In this document: one piece after another, positions 1-14,577 of the stretch
Layout of the letters: every line of letters starts with the position of its first letter
Numbering within the stretch: the stretch's first letter is position 1
Assembly: GCF_900090045.1 (NCBI RefSeq)
Contig: NC_041785.1
Span: 372,001-436,000, forward strand
Source of the DNA: Plasmodium malariae
Taxonomy: Eukaryota; Apicomplexa; Aconoidasida; Haemosporida; Plasmodiidae
Direction of reading: 5' to 3'
DNA: 64,000 nucleotides
Notes under the pieces: model-generated
The model's input: the letters and a program-made list of their open reading frames with translations, nothing else
Told to the model about the DNA's origin: nothing
Database searches by the model: none
Made by a program: the position numbers and the translations under genes

Positions 1-3000
1 TTTCGTTAGAAACAACGAATTTCGTTGAAAAAATAGTATAATATACACTCCTATTTATTATTAATTTTTATATACTTCATGAAATTAACTTTTGCGAAGG
101 TTCTGTATATTAATATTAGTAATATATTTTTTAGCCCTAACTTTTTAATTTTGTTTTTACTTCTGTAGACAAAAATAAATATTTATTATGTTGCAGAAAT
201 TTACCGATATGAGTAAATAATACAAGAATTTATTTTTAACCTTTTAATATAACTTATAGAACCCATCTTTTTTCAAAGATAACACTGTTAAAAAAAAACT
301 TAATTATATTTAATTACGCGTATGTTATATTAAAAATAGTGAATTTTTACTAAATAAATTTCCTTTTTCATATACTCAATTTTCTCATATATTAACTAAT
401 TTTAATATGTATTTTGAATACTCAATAATTTAAAATAAAAATTGTAAAAAATTACTCAAATCGTTCCAGCTGCTATATTGTTTTCTTTTCTTACTTTATA
501 TATTTACTTCTTTCTGTTTGTTCCGAAACAAATGCACTAGGAAAAAGGATCATTAAAATATTTGCATATTTTTATTTATAATTACAATCTCTCCACATAT
601 TTGTTTGATAAATTGACGTATCTTTATTTTAGACTGTATAAATAAAAAAAAATAATAAAAAAAAAGTAAAATAAAAATATCAATTATTTTCTTTAATTAT
701 CTATCTTTGTATTTACATGACAGAGATACGTGATATTTTAAAATATATATATATATGTATGAGGAAACTATTATATAATAATTTATTGAAATCATACTTC
801 AGCATGTGTATATTATTAATTTGAAAATAGAGTATGTTCAAAAATTTTAACAGGACATTCTATAGCATAAAATTTAAAATAAAACTCACAATGTACAAAA
901 ATTATGTTTATATAATGAATGCATTACTGTTTTAATTTAATTACTAATTAAACAACTTTATAGATTTTTAAGGTGTCATATTTAAAATATTATTTATTCA
1001 TCAGTTTTGTAGCTTCTTTTTGACTCACGAATATGACATTATTAACTGAAGTGTTATATTATAATGATATTGCTTTTCAATATATAAATTTATTTTATTC
1101 TATTTTATTTTACCTTTTTATGCATTTGTATTACCAATAAAACATAAGATATTTTAGTAGTAATTGTTTTTATTAATTATTAAAAAATGTTATATTCTAA
1201 TGTTTTATTTTAATCAGTAATAAACAGTAAAATCTGAATCATTGTTGCAGTGAACTGCTTACTCCTTTAATTAATACCTTTAAATAAAAATAAATCTTGT
1301 AATTATTCATATTAAACATTTTGGTTAACATAATTATAAATAATTAAACATTCAATTAATATGTCCATATTAAATAAGTTAAAAAAAAACTTAACTATTC
1401 GGCAGAGATGTTAATTAATTTCTGTCAATTAATTAATAATAAGTTATTAATTGTTCTTTATAAAAAGAAATACTGCTTCTTTGTTTTTCTTTTTTTCACA
1501 TTCGAAAATATGTTTTCTATATTTCATACCCATATTTTATTGCATATAAATACATATATAATATATATGTATAGTATTTCTTTTATGTATGAAGAATAAT
1601 TTCTCCAAAAAAGCAAAGTCTTCATTTATACAAAAATGCGTAAAAAACGAAAAAATAAATATCTCAATAAAACTTTATTTTTAAAGACATTTATTACCCT
1701 TATAATTATTAATATCTATTTTATGTGTTTATTCGATCTTAGTGTTAATGAAAACACAACTACGAAAAACAATAAATTATTCAAAATGTTTATAAATTTA
1801 AAAGATTTGTAAGTATAATTTTAGATGTGGTTCATTATATGCCCAACAATACATAACACATATATACTAATTAATCCACAATTAAAATATGAACAAAGGA
1901 CATATTTTTAACAGTACTAAAACAATTATTTAATTACACATTTTTACTTTAAAATAATTAGACTAATATTTTAAATAATCAACTAATTCAGAAAAAATTT
2001 TTTTTTAAGAATACACTATATAAAAGCAGAATTATAATATTTATACCATCCTTTTCTTATAAGCGGTTACCGATATAATGTGTCTATATTATTTAATGAC
2101 GATAACATATACTTTATTAAAAAATGGTTATATAAAGAATCGTAATTTTACAATATTTTTTTTTAATTTTAAAATTCTGAATAAATTAACAATATTCTGA
2201 GTATAGAAGCGCATAAATAATAAAAAATATATATTCCGTTTAAATAAATGACAAAAAAATATAACCATATTTATATTGGACAAAAATCAATATATTTTTT
2301 ATTTTAAACGTTTATATTTTACATTAACATTATATATTTATTTCCTGGAAAAAATGCATCCAAATATATATTTAATCTATTATTGTTACGAATATTTTTT
2401 CATCATATATACATAATTTTAACAAAATAAATAAAAAAAATTTCTACTAAAAATAATTATGAGTATGGTATGATCAAGATGAAAGTAATAAAAAACATTA
2501 AAAATAAAAAAAAACACAATTCAAAATACCAACACTATTAATATTATATGCGTAAACATGCACATTTTACTTTTTTTAATATTAAAGAGTAAAACTTTTA
2601 TTACAAATATTTTTACAATATAGTATTTATTTTTTAAAATGATTAAATGATTAAATCCGATGAAAAAAAATTCAAAAACTTTTGAAAAAGAAAACGAAGT
2701 AAAATTATATATAAATGTTTTTTATTATATTTTTTATATTAAAAATTTTTTTTTATTAAAAAATTAAAATTATTTTATGTAACTTTCATGCATTATTTAT
2801 TCAGTTAAAATCGTTATTTTTTCTTTTTACTTACATATCTTTATTATATTTATATTCATAATAAAGCATTTAAATGTACTATTTTTCTTTTACCTTTATA
2901 TATTTATATTTCCATTCATTAAAACTACTTGAGGAATAGGAAATTTTTCCAAAAAAAAAAATTTATTTTTTGCTACTACAATTTCTGTTGCAAGTAATTT

Positions 3001-4021
3001 TTTCTATAATACATTTTTTTTTATTTTGTTTATTTCATATGTAAATACATAAAGCATGAACATTTATTTTAATGTAACACCACATTTATTTATAGTATAT
3101 AAATTATGTTAATAAAAATAAAACTTTAAAATTTTTGTTATAAAAAAGATGTTATACCATATTAAAATATAAGTAAATAGGGGGCAATAAATAATATTTT
3201 ATCTTAAATATTTATTATTTTTACTGTATTGTGATAACCTGCATGTAAACTAATTTATACATTATTTATGCAGTAATATTTTCTAGTATATTTCATTTTT
3301 TTCTCTAGTTTTATAGCTTTTTAACAAATAAAATTTTAAAAAGCAGTTGTTTATTGTATAATAATATATATATTTGTTTACTTAAATATAACAGAATATA
3401 TATAATTCTACGTAATTTTTTATTTTATTTAAATTCTAATGAAAATAAATTTTAAAATAAGATTCCGCTCTCTATTTACATTAATTTATTAATAAATAAA
3501 TGTATTATGTACATATATATTTATTTTTTTTCTTAATTTTAACCTAGTTTTATATATAATTGCGAACAACGATATAAAAAAAATTAATTTTATACTTAAG
3601 ATGATAGTATTTACTACTACGCAATATTTTTGTTTTTTTTCAAATATGTAATTTCCTGAATTAACAAATTTTAGTTGATTTATACATAATTTTAATACTT
3701 TAAATATTATTAAATTAAAATGGAACACTGATAAATTAATGATATTATTTATTTATATGTATTTTTAGTTATATATATTACTTTTATATTTTTAATGTAT
3801 TTTTCTTATTTTCCTTTTTCTTTTTTTTTTTTTTTTTTAATTTTCTAAGTTATAATATTTTATTGTATTAAATAAAAAGTGTAAAGCAAAACAAAATATT
3901 TTACTATTCTAGAAATAAAAAAAAAAAAACGATTAAAAAAGAACAGCATATACTATATATTATTGAGGAAATTTTAATAGTCAGGGACTTTTTTATTATA
4001 AAAGATTTAGTAAATTTCAAG
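1..4021. other. AT-rich intergenic DNA, subtelomeric type
   Basis: About 4 kb of very AT-rich sequence with homopolymers and (TA)n. Apart from a short exon-like reading frame at 1636-1812 I see no gene. No telomere repeat and no long tandem array are visible. Confidence 0.6.
1636..1812 (+). pseudogene. Possible orphan first exon of an exported-protein gene
   Basis: A 58-codon frame begins at an ATG and encodes a basic start (MRKKRKNKYLNK) followed by a hydrophobic segment of about 20 residues (TFITLIIINIYFMCLF). This is the layout of the first exon of subtelomeric exported proteins. Just before its stop codon the sequence GTAAGT (from 1809) would make a strong splice donor. I could not find a convincing second exon downstream, so this may be a remnant of a lost gene. 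It could also be a chance reading frame in AT-rich DNA. Confidence 0.25.
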
Positions 4022-5333
4022 ATGTTCTTAACGAAAAAAAAGATAACAAAGTTCCCTTTTGTTAAACTTTTATCATGTATCATTTTAATATGGATATTCC
4101 AATATTCAAATAAGGTAAAAAAAACTATAATTATATATTTGAATTTTTTTCTTCTTTGTTATTTTATATTTGTATCATAACGTGGAAAATTTATTAATAA
4201 TTATTATAAATATGTTTTTATAAATGCGAAATATTTATTCTAATTATTAGAGTAACTTTGGTAAATCATGGGACAGAAATATCAACAGAAATAATGCAGT
4301 AGACATAATTATAAGAAGATCATTGAGGGAGCGGGTACCAATGCCCCAGATGTATAATGTATATACAAGTGAAAGTTCAATTAACTCAGTGAATGATGAA
4401 TATAATAATTATGATAATAATGATGAATATTATTATGATGATAATAATGATGAATATTATTATGATGATAATAATGATGAATGTTATTATTATGATGATG
4501 AATATCCTGCTTCCGTGGCAAAATTATCATCAGAAGATGAAGCTTATTTTAATAAATTAATAGATAAATATATAAGAAATGAAAAATATCCAGGGAATCG
4601 TGTTGAAGTGAAGTATGTTCAGGACATTCCTAAACCGCCTAATAAATTTATATATGAAGAAGAAATGGAACAACCAATTGATAAATCATCAAATCATAAT
4701 AATTATCAAAAACCACTCAATAAATTACAAAATGTTGGTGATCGTTATAATAGTCATTATGATTCATTAGAATCTGATGATGATCTTTCTGAAATTTTCG
4801 TTGATTCGTCAAAATATGCTAGTCATTATAAAGAACAATCCGGTTTATCAGAATCTGAAAATGATTACTATAAAAAGCAACCTGATTCATCTAAGCATCA
4901 TAATTATAGAAGTCAAGCTGTTACAGATAAGTCTACTAAAAGTTCTAGAACTTTTTCAAATATGAACGAAAGAAAAAGACAAAATAAGCGTGGTAAGAAG
5001 AAACGAAAAGGAATAATAAAAAAAGTTTTATACCCATTGACAAATTTTGTGAAAAAAACAGATGCTATATATGAATCAGAGTTATTAAAAACATTAATGG
5101 CTAATGTTGTTAATAAGAATTCAAAGAAGAAAAGAGGATTTAATAAAAAAATTGTTGACGGATTAACAATCACATCTCCAGTTTTAGCAATGAGTATATT
5201 TTTATTATTATTTGCTTTACAAAATGTAACTCCTGGTATTGTTATATCCGTCTTCTTTGTTGTTTTAGCATTATATTATGTATTCCATAAATACAAAAAA
5301 TGCAAACACTTGTGTAAAGTTTACGGAAAATAA
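4022..5333 (+). CDS. Plasmodium exported protein with PEXEL motif, two exons (391 aa)
   Basis: Exon 1 is 4022-4114 (31 codons) and ends at a GTAAAA donor. Exon 2 is 4251-5333, after a TTATTAG acceptor, and the frame joins in phase 0. Exon 1 holds a hydrophobic signal segment (about residues 15-27). Exon 2 carries RSLRE at residues 54-58, a full match to the PEXEL consensus RxLxE/Q/D that plasmepsin V cleaves for export to the host red cell. Next is an acidic repeat of about 9 residues (NNDEYYYDD type, roughly residues 73-110), then a Ser/Lys-rich middle and a basic RKRQNKRGKKKRK stretch. Two hydrophobic segments near the C-terminus are separated by a short turn. Fusion, function and family are not recognised beyond an exported two-transmembrane protein of the subtelomere. 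The start is supported by the signal segment and the clean splice. Confidence 0.85.
4407..4503 (+). repeat. Coding tandem repeat, NNDEYYYDD type
   Basis: Imperfect copies of a 24-30 bp unit of GAT/AAT/GAA/TAT codons, inside exon 2 of the exported-protein gene just after its PEXEL motif. Confidence 0.75.
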
Positions 5334-6400
5334 AATAATATTAAGAAAATTTCAGAATATGGATATTATCCTGGGTCATTATCTAAAAAGCGACAGATAC
5401 AATACAGTAATTCTTTAATGTTTAAAATTTTATATATACAAAAGAAAAAATATATATGTGTATATGTATTATTTACATTTACAATGTGGCTAACATTTAA
5501 AAAAAAAAAAAAAAAACTTTTAATATAATTTTTTATTCTCCGTATTTTAGAAGTTCTTTTATAATTTAATTAATTATAAAGTTATTAACTGAATCATTTA
5601 TTTAAAAGAGTTTGTATTACTTTAAAAGATTCCCTTTGTTCTTTTTTTTTTTTTTTTTGTTTAAAAATTAATAATATTTTTTGGTTTTTCAATTCATCTA
5701 GGAATGTTCAGTTGAGATATATTCATTAAATTTTATATTATTCTTTAAAACAATGTATCAAAACTTTTGTAGAGTATGTTTTATAACATATATCAACTAT
5801 TAATTCAAATTTATTATTATTTCTGTTAAATAAAAAAAAATTAATTATTCAGGCATTCTTGATGTTTATTAAAAACAAATTTAAGAACTATTTTTTGTAT
5901 TATAATTTTATGTCTACAGAAATAAATTATACTCTGATACAACGATTATTATTTCGTGTATTGTTGTCTTATATGAATTTCATTTTTTTTAAATGTTAAT
6001 AAAATATCTCAGAAAATATTTTAATATGCCTTTTTTTTCAATTATCATTTCTTCATGGGTAATCTCTTTTAGTAGTAAGTTATGCGATTTCTGATAAAAT
6101 GTTCTATATCCTTATTTATATAATTACATTATTTCTATAATATTCCTATTTATAGAAATCTTTACAATTCTCTAATTTTGTATTTATTTTATATATTCCA
6201 TATTTCTATGTGTTTATATTTTCAATTCACTTACTTGCTTGTAGTTATGAGGGTAGTCAAACTAGAATTAAAGGAGCTCACAAAAGAACAAAATTATTAG
6301 AAAATGATAATATAATGTCTACTTGCATTACCATCCAAATCTTATTTACATTTCATGAAGCAATATCTGTTAGTCCTCTCCTTTTATAATATAAATATAA

Positions 6401-6439
<39 letters not shown>

Positions 6440-8924
6440 AGGACGAATATTAGCTATAATTCATTTAAGATTATGAAGAACATAAAAATTAAAAAAAACA
6501 AAAAATAACAATAACACACAACTAATATATACTTATTTCCCCTCTTTTTATGGGTTCCTCAACGTATATTATGCAAGCTAATTGACTCTCATAAAATTTC
6601 GGACTATAAACAAATTTGTATAATAACGTATATCATAAAAATTGTTATAGTCATATTTTTAAAGTTAAGATATATAACATTCTTAAAGTGTAAATGTACA
6701 TATATATTTTATGCTTATAAATGTCCCCCAAGTTTAAGCATAAGTTAAAGTGATATAATTACATTTATACATAAAATATACAACATAAATATAGAAGAAA
6801 TTAAAATTCAATTTATGTTGATTACTCTACATAAAATATAAGATTATATATATTAAAATAAATTCTGTAAAAAATTATTTTATACATATGTTGTCTTTGT
6901 TCATTTTATATTTCATATAATAACAGAAATTACTTTATATACATATGCATAAAATACGAACTCTATTAGGTCATAAATTCTTTTTATTTTTTAGTTTTTA
7001 TTTTTTACATACATAGGTAATAAAAGTTAACATGTTCTCTTATGGGCGAATAAAGTTGTTCATTGAAATATATGCAATTTCGTATAATTTTGTAAACATA
7101 TATATGATCACAATTTACTGAATTACCTTATTTTCCTACTAAAAATAACGAGTAATCATTTTAAAATTAAAAATTTAAGCTATTAAAAAATTGAAATATA
7201 AATGTGGAAGACTTGAAAAATTATAATGAATATTGATCTTAAATAAAATGAGATTTTCATTTTTAATTACATAAAAAAGAATTGTTATAACAATTGTCAC
7301 AACATTCTTCTTGGTAAGATATTTAAATATATATATTTCTCATATTAAAAACATCTCCTGTGCATTATTATCTTCAAAAATTTTAAAATGTTATGTTATT
7401 TTCATAATATATATTCCTTAGTTGTAGCATTTACACCTACTTTTATTAATTTGATAATTTTGCAAAAACTAGCATAAATGTATCACATGAATTATTATTA
7501 ATGTAAAAAGTTGCTAGGAAATCAGCGTTTAACAATATAAATTAAAAAAAATAAAAAATATGAAATTTGAACTTTTTGAATGTATCTTAAATAAAATATT
7601 GTTATACACAACATAATGAAAAGTTATATAACATATAATAATGCGAATAAATGGAAAAATTTATAGCATAATTTATTTTCTTTTTTACAAATTATAATTT
7701 ATATAAAAATGTTCTACAATAGCCCTTTTGCTAAATATTTTGAACTATATATAATCTTTGTATACATACTTCACAAGTATTATTTCTAATTTCCCAAAAA
7801 ATTATGTGTACTATATTATATTAATTTGCCATATATGTATATGTATATATTTTAAATGTATTTATTATTTTTTATTAACTCTTATAAATCATGTATTTTT
7901 TTTTTTTTATGCTTATATTTAGTGTAATATCACAATGTCAAATCAAAATAATAAGAACTGTGCACAAAATATTTTTCGTAAACGTAAATATTACAGATAG
8001 TAATAAATGTATTTTCAAATAAAATAGTAAAAACTGTACAACTATAACAGACATAATCATTACTAACATATGAATCGAATTATATTTATATATGTATGTA
8101 TTATGCTTGCATTTGTGTAGATATTTATTCATGAAAATTCTACATATACAACTTTTTCTATCCCTATATACGATGTAATGCTTTTAGAACTGAACAGATA
8201 TTGCTAATTATATACAATATCATTTATTAAAAAGGAGTAAAAGTAATATAATAAAAAGAATCAAATATATAAATTCTATTATACCCTTAAATTAAATCTC
8301 AAGTAAAAGTAAAATTTATAAATTTACAACTTTTCATAAAATTCCTTTTTCATTTTTAATTGTTTTATAATTTTTATACATATAATAAATTAAAATTTTT
8401 ACGTTTATTTTGAATTTCATCTTATTATTGTTAATATTTATTTATCTTAAAATACCCGTTATTATTTTTTCCCCTTTTAAAAAATGAAAAATACGAAATA
8501 TATGATGTTCACAAATATACGTATGTTCGCTACTGTTCATATTAACATTTAGGGAAAACTTTCGTTCTAGTAATAAAGATTTAAATTTTTTTTTTTATGT
8601 AATTAAAGCGTGTAGCTATAAAAAATAAAAAAAGAATTTATATTATTATGTCTCAAAAAATGAATTTCTTCCAAATTGATCTAAGGTAAATTTTAAGACC
8701 CAGATATTAACAAAAATTCAAGGAAGAATAACGATTTTTTATTTATACTTATAAACACCATTTTATTCTTTGCTTTTCTTTTGAATTGTACTTTTGGATT
8801 AATAAAAATATCACGTATGAAAAAATATATATACATATATATGTAAACTTTTTAATTCTTTTTAAAAATCTAAATTCGAATCTAAAGAATTTTTTTTTCA
8901 AAAAATGTTAATAATTTTATTTAG
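5334..8924. other. AT-rich intergenic DNA
   Basis: No gene is recognised. The stretch contains poly-A and poly-T runs and a (TA)n tract at about 6409-6436. Confidence 0.6.
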
Positions 8925-9720
8925 TCTCTTCAAGAACAGATGAGAATTAATAAAGCTGCTTCAAATGACAAAATGGAAAATAAAAAGTACAAAAGACGGA
9001 AATAACACATGAATGGATATAGAACGAATGGATTATTTGGATGATGCAAATTCAAACAGGTTTTAAGTATTTTTGCTTGCCTGTAGATAATCAAAACAAG
9101 AAGTAAATCAAATCAAAAGAACAAAGAACTTGAAAAATGAATAGGCAGCATCGAGTTTAAATCGACGAATTAGGTTCAAACACACACAAAACAGTGGATG
9201 TAAATCTGATATTTTGAAAAAAATATATACTTGGGATGACGCTCACCCACAGGAATGTATTAAAATAGAAATAAAAATATTGTGTGGAAATATATTGATA
9301 AAAATATATTAATGAAAATGAGTAGAAATTAAAAAAATGGAATTAATAGAGAATGAATAAAATGAAAAAATAAGCAAATGCAAAAATGAAAATTTAACAA
9401 AGATACACACTGGACAATAATTCCAGCGCTTCAGTTGCACAGACAATCTTCTACACACATAATAAATTATATACAAAAAGTAAAGCAAATTAAAATATAT
9501 AAATAACAGAGAAAAAGAGTGTTCATTCAGTCGGTTAGAAACTATACTAAAACACTATATAAATAACGCGTTTAGAATAAGATCAGAATGTAAAAATCAT
9601 AAAATTTTTTTATTTAATAACTGCATAGAACAGTTAATAATCACATGTATGAGTAACAATGGAATCAATAACCAAGAAAGGAAAAAGAATTAATTTAGAA
9701 AAAAAATAATATCAAAATAA
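8925..9720 (+). pseudogene. Possible decayed coding sequence, family unknown
   Basis: This stretch differs from its surroundings: it is strongly purine (A/G) rich on the plus strand and has more G+C, as Plasmodium coding strands do. Short protein-like runs appear in different frames and are broken by many stops. Examples are IERMDYLDDANSNRF near 9020 and TWDDAHPQECIKIE near 9240. Several Cys and Trp codons are present. No open frame survives. A degraded surface or exported antigen gene is the likeliest reading, but I cannot assign a family. Confidence 0.3.
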
Positions 9721-12700
9721 ATAATCTTTTGAAGTTAATGAAGATATATTATTTTATAATTTCTAGTTACTAATTTAAGTTGTACACCACAAATGATGAA
9801 CAAGGAATAAATGAAAGAATGAATAATTTATAAAACAGAAATAACCCAATTTACCTTATAGAATTTTTAGAATTTATCAAATCTATTATAATTAGGTCAG
9901 TATAAGTTAAAAAAAATATATATATATGAATAATATTATGCTTATGGAATAGTAAACGTACAAGGGTTTTAAATGTAAAAACTCGAATAGATTGAAAGCA
10001 TAATTATTTAAATGATAAATCATGTTTCTACATAATACTAAAGAAATTTTTTTTTTTTTTTTTGATGTTTATATATTAATGTTCATTTATACGGAAGTGC
10101 TGTTTGTTATATGTATTATTTGTTTATAAGTTTCTTAAATTATCAAAAAAAAGAAAATGATTTTCTTAAATAGTAATTTTTTTGTCCTTCATTATGTATA
10201 ATAAAATTTATCTTAAAATAAAGTACTCGTTAATGTTCCTTCACTAATAACCTCTCATTATTTTCATAGTTTTTTCCATATATGCTCTTAATGTTTACTT
10301 ATAAGTTTTAATAAATATTATTTTTTCCCCCATACATTTTTAAATTAATATGTGAATTATGATATATAAATGATAATATTTATTAAAGCAAACAAACGAA
10401 AAAAAGACATCAGCTTTTTAAATTATATTTTTTCATATATAACTCTATGATTGTTTCTACATAAAACTATAGAATTTAACGTTGCAAATTAACGTTCATT
10501 CAGGTAATTTGTAAGAATATTCATAAAATTAATATTATATTATTAAGTTTATTCTCATTCTGCTTCTACATTATTATATATATAAACATTTTTTTTTACG
10601 TGTGATTAAAATAATTACTAGAAATTATACTACCAATTAATGTTAAATGTAATTAAGTAATTTTTCTTATTTTTCGTTCTATATTACATGTACTTGAAAC
10701 ATGGTTTATAAATTCCATTTTGTACCTGTTACATTTCTTACATCAAATTTATTATTATTATTTAGCATACCTATTAAGCAATATTTTTATTTTATTTTAT
10801 TATTATTTTTTTTTTTATTTGATAAATAAACTTACATAAAATATATATATTTATATAAATGTATATATTACGCATGTGTATTATTTTTATTTTCCTAATT
10901 TTTTTTAGTAACTTATTTGTTTTCCTTACCATTAAATTAATCATATTAACACAATAAAATATACTAGCAAATAATTTTTTCAATGTTTTTTCCATTACAT
11001 AAATATAAAATGAATGATGATACAATCTATTTATTTCATACATAAAACTTATTTTTAAGTTGTTTTAAATTATAATTTTTTACACTATTAAATCACATAC
11101 ATTCCAATATATATTTTCTTCATGGGTTTATTATAATTTATTAAAAAGAATAAAACCCATAACGAAGAGGAAATTATTCTATAAAGTATCAAAAATTTAT
11201 ATTATGATAATGATATAAATATTTTATCATAATACAGATTGACACATTCTATATTATAAATAATAATACTTGTTCTATTCAATTTGATATCATGAACTTC
11301 CTAAAGTATCATAATTATTTAATTTTAAATGCTTCATAATTTTTTAAAATAAATTCTTATCTTCATTATTTAATGTTACGAATTAATTTAATTCTTTTGT
11401 TATCATTATTATTTATTAAATAACCTTAACCCAATTTTTTCGTTTAAAAAAGTATTCAAAAAAATATTTCATTTATATTATTTTATTCTTATTTGTCTTA
11501 TTTTGATATAAAAAAAAAAATATATATATAGTTACATAATTCTTCTGAACCAACCCTTATGAAATTTATTTTACCATAATTCTGAAAAAAATTATTAAAA
11601 TATTTTTTTAAGAAATAAATTCTATGGTATATACATAATTAAATAATGTTTTTCCTTTTTTCATTATATTGTTTTCTTTTTAAGAGGGACGATGCTAATA
11701 TTTAATAATAATGAAAACAATAATAAATGATAAGGTAATTAAAAAAACAACCTATCATTTTTTCTATTACCACATTAGCATTACACTAAACTATTTTTTT
11801 TTTTTTTTTCCCATGCCAACCTACATTCTCCTCGTATTTTTTAATTTTTTTATTTTTTTTAAAGTTCAAATAATATATTATATGAAAAAATAAATAAGCC
11901 AAAATAGTTAAAAGTTTAATGAAGTGTTTTTTTTATTATGAAATAAACAAAAATAATCTATATTAAAATATTCAACATCCATAATAAAAAGCTTGTAATC
12001 ATTCTGTCAGTACTAGGTCCCATTAGTCCAATAAGATTTATTTTTATACTAGAATACTAAAAAAAAAAAGTAAGACAAAATATGTGTATATTAAAGCATA
12101 CATATATTATAAATGTTATATTTTTTTATTTTCTTTATTTAATTTTCACTTTTTTTTTTATATATATATTTATTTTAATAACTAGTTAAATCTGTATTTT
12201 ATGTTCCATTAATTTAATTGTTTTCTTTTAATTTATATTTTTATTATTTTAGAACAATTAATATAATAGAAGAATACTATGACATCATGAACGGTACATA
12301 AAAATAAAAAAATATGAATCTGTAATAAAAAAGAATGTTCCTTATATAAAATATGTTAAACTGTTATGATAAATAAATGTATGTGTATTTATATGAACTT
12401 ATTTAAATTTTGTAAAAATAGAATACAAATAATAGGTGGATCCCTCTGATTGATTAAATATACATATATATATATGATTTATTTTTAATTGTTTTAAAAA
12501 ATATTTTGTGCGGCGTACTTTTTTAAGGTGATCTATTATTTGAAAGAAAAATAAATATACTAATTGATTAAGACTTAAATTTTATTGAACATGTATCATA
12601 CATATATTGATTAAAATAATTCATTTAAATAATAAAATTAATTTCTATAAAAATAACTTTCAATATTTGTTCACATTAGAATCATATTTTTAAAAAAAAT

Positions 12701-13024
12701 GTTACAATAAAAAATACATATGTCGAACATGTGAAATCGTTTAATCATCATATAATAATTCGTAGAATATATTTATGGAAATAATAAATTAAATTTGTTT
12801 TATTGATTACATTTTATTTTCTCTAATATTTTATTACGACATTTTATATTTAACTCTACCTGTTTTTCTTCTTTCTTTCTTTTTTTTTTTTTTTATGGTT
12901 CTTTCAAAAAGAAAAACATAAATATGCAATATTTAGAATTTTACTTTGATTATTATAAGATATTTTAAAATTTACAGAGAAAATTCTCATTTATTTAAAA
13001 GATATATATATTTTTTTTTATTAG
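9721..13024. other. AT-rich intergenic DNA
   Basis: No gene is recognised. The stretch is mostly homopolymer-rich AT sequence. Any first exon (signal peptide) of the downstream tryptophan-rich relic should lie near its right end, but I could not identify one. Confidence 0.55.
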
Positions 13025-14577
13025 TGTATTCCAAACATGGAAGCATATAGTACTATAGAAGATAACACTTTATCACGTCATAATGCAGACAGTCAAACAA
13101 AATATGACCTAGAAGTAGAGAGTGAAGCGTTAGAAAGTTATTATGGTCCAGAGAGCGATTCTCCAGAAACATATAATGAATTAGATATTGATGAATTACA
13201 AAATAGTGGGATGGAAGTAGATGAGGAAGTTGATACTTTGGACATTAGCAATACTGAAAGTTTTTCTATGGAAAATGGTATTGGAGAAGATATGGATCAT
13301 GGTGTAAGTGCAGATGATGAACCAATGAATTTTGATGTAACGGATACGAATGCAGTTATTAATAATGATGTACTATTAACAGATATATTCGGAAAAGATA
13401 TCCTAATTAAGTGAGAAGATTTATCTTTTTTTCAAAAATTAAAATTAAAGATAGAGACCTTTTATCTTTCAAGTCAATTATGAGCTTTTTTTTTTCATTT
13501 TTAATCCTTTTGTTCTTTACTGTAATGTTTAATTAACTTTTAAAGCAAATGATTATGGTAATCTAAGAATAACGTACATCTCTGTACAAAAGCGTTTTGT
13601 ATAATTTTAATAATTGAAATAAACTGTAGAAATATAATTCTGTAAAAACATTTGAAATATTGCTTTTATTATTTTATCCTATCATTTTTTCCTTCTATTT
13701 TATCTTATTATTTTATTTTATCATATTTTTTATTTAATTTAATTTTTTTTTTTTTTCTTTTAGTCTTTTCAGATCCATAGAAACAGAATTAGAGAGGAAC
13801 ATTACAAGTCAGTAAATATTTATGAACAAAGTCCATCATTGCAATATTGGAAAGAAAACCGGAGGAATAACTGGAAGACATAATTGGATAATTGGGAACG
13901 ATTCAGTATATCCATAGGAGATAAAGAAAACAAATGTCTTAGAGAAAAAGATAAAGCTTGGCTTAATGGACATAAATCGACGGAAAAATATATGGATACA
14001 TTATATAATGAACATATAGATAAAGAATACAAATCCGATTTTTTTGAAAAATAGTTAAATTGGGATGAAAAAAGTGAGGAAATTGAATGAGAACAGAAAA
14101 ACACAATATAAAAAATATGAGGAAAAAAAATGGATGTGTGAAAATAAATTCTTTTTAGATGATTTTACCTCAAAAGAATGAATGGACTGGAAAAAGGAAA
14201 AAATTATATCATGGTTAATGATCGACTGGAAACTCAAAGTGATACAGTACTGGTATAATTGGGAGAGTACAAAATGGCTGACGTGGGTACCTTCAAAAGA
14301 CAATTAAGACTGAAATAAATAGTAAGGAAGAGTATGTATGGAATGGAAAGAATGGGATAATTGAGTATAGGATAAAGATAATGTATTTATGAACAATAGA
14401 TGGAGGGGGTGATCCAATTGGGAAAATAATAAACAGGATGCTTTTAATGATTGGTTTTTAACACTTTTGTTGACAAATGAGTTACGCGAAAAACAGTGGC
14501 ATCGTTGGAATGGTGATAGAAATAATTCCATAGGGATAAATACACCAATTTCAACATGAAATTAGTACAAAAGTAAA
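13025..14577 (+). pseudogene. Tryptophan-rich antigen (TRAg) pseudogene
   Basis: The relic has an open acidic 5' part and a broken Trp-rich 3' part. Positions 13025-13409 follow a TTATTAG acceptor and encode an acidic Glu/Asp/Ser-rich segment of about 128 residues. A GTGAGA donor comes just before its stop, and a TTTTCAG acceptor lies near 13771. The following sequence reads as the tryptophan-rich domain of Plasmodium TRAg proteins, with runs such as YWKENRRNNWKT, KAWLNGHKSTEKYMD, IDWKLKVIQYWYNWES and REKQWHRWNGD. It is interrupted by at least ten in-frame TAA/TAG/TGA codons and by at least one frameshift (near 14100). Intact family members are membrane or secreted blood-stage proteins, some of which bind red cells. 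No signal-peptide exon was found upstream. The domain call is strong from Trp spacing; the exact ends are approximate. Confidence 0.82.

Noticed and set aside
1408..1599. 63-codon plus-strand frame
   Set aside because: Hydrophobic, Phe/Tyr/Ile-only translation of AT-rich DNA, with no signal-exon layout, splice sites or family signature.
3489..3728. 79-codon minus-strand frame
   Set aside because: Low-complexity AT translation with no motif. It lies opposite and just upstream of a real plus-strand gene.
10792..11043. 83-codon minus-strand frame
   Set aside because: Composition of spacer DNA (Ile/Lys/Tyr runs from TA repeats); nothing recognisable.
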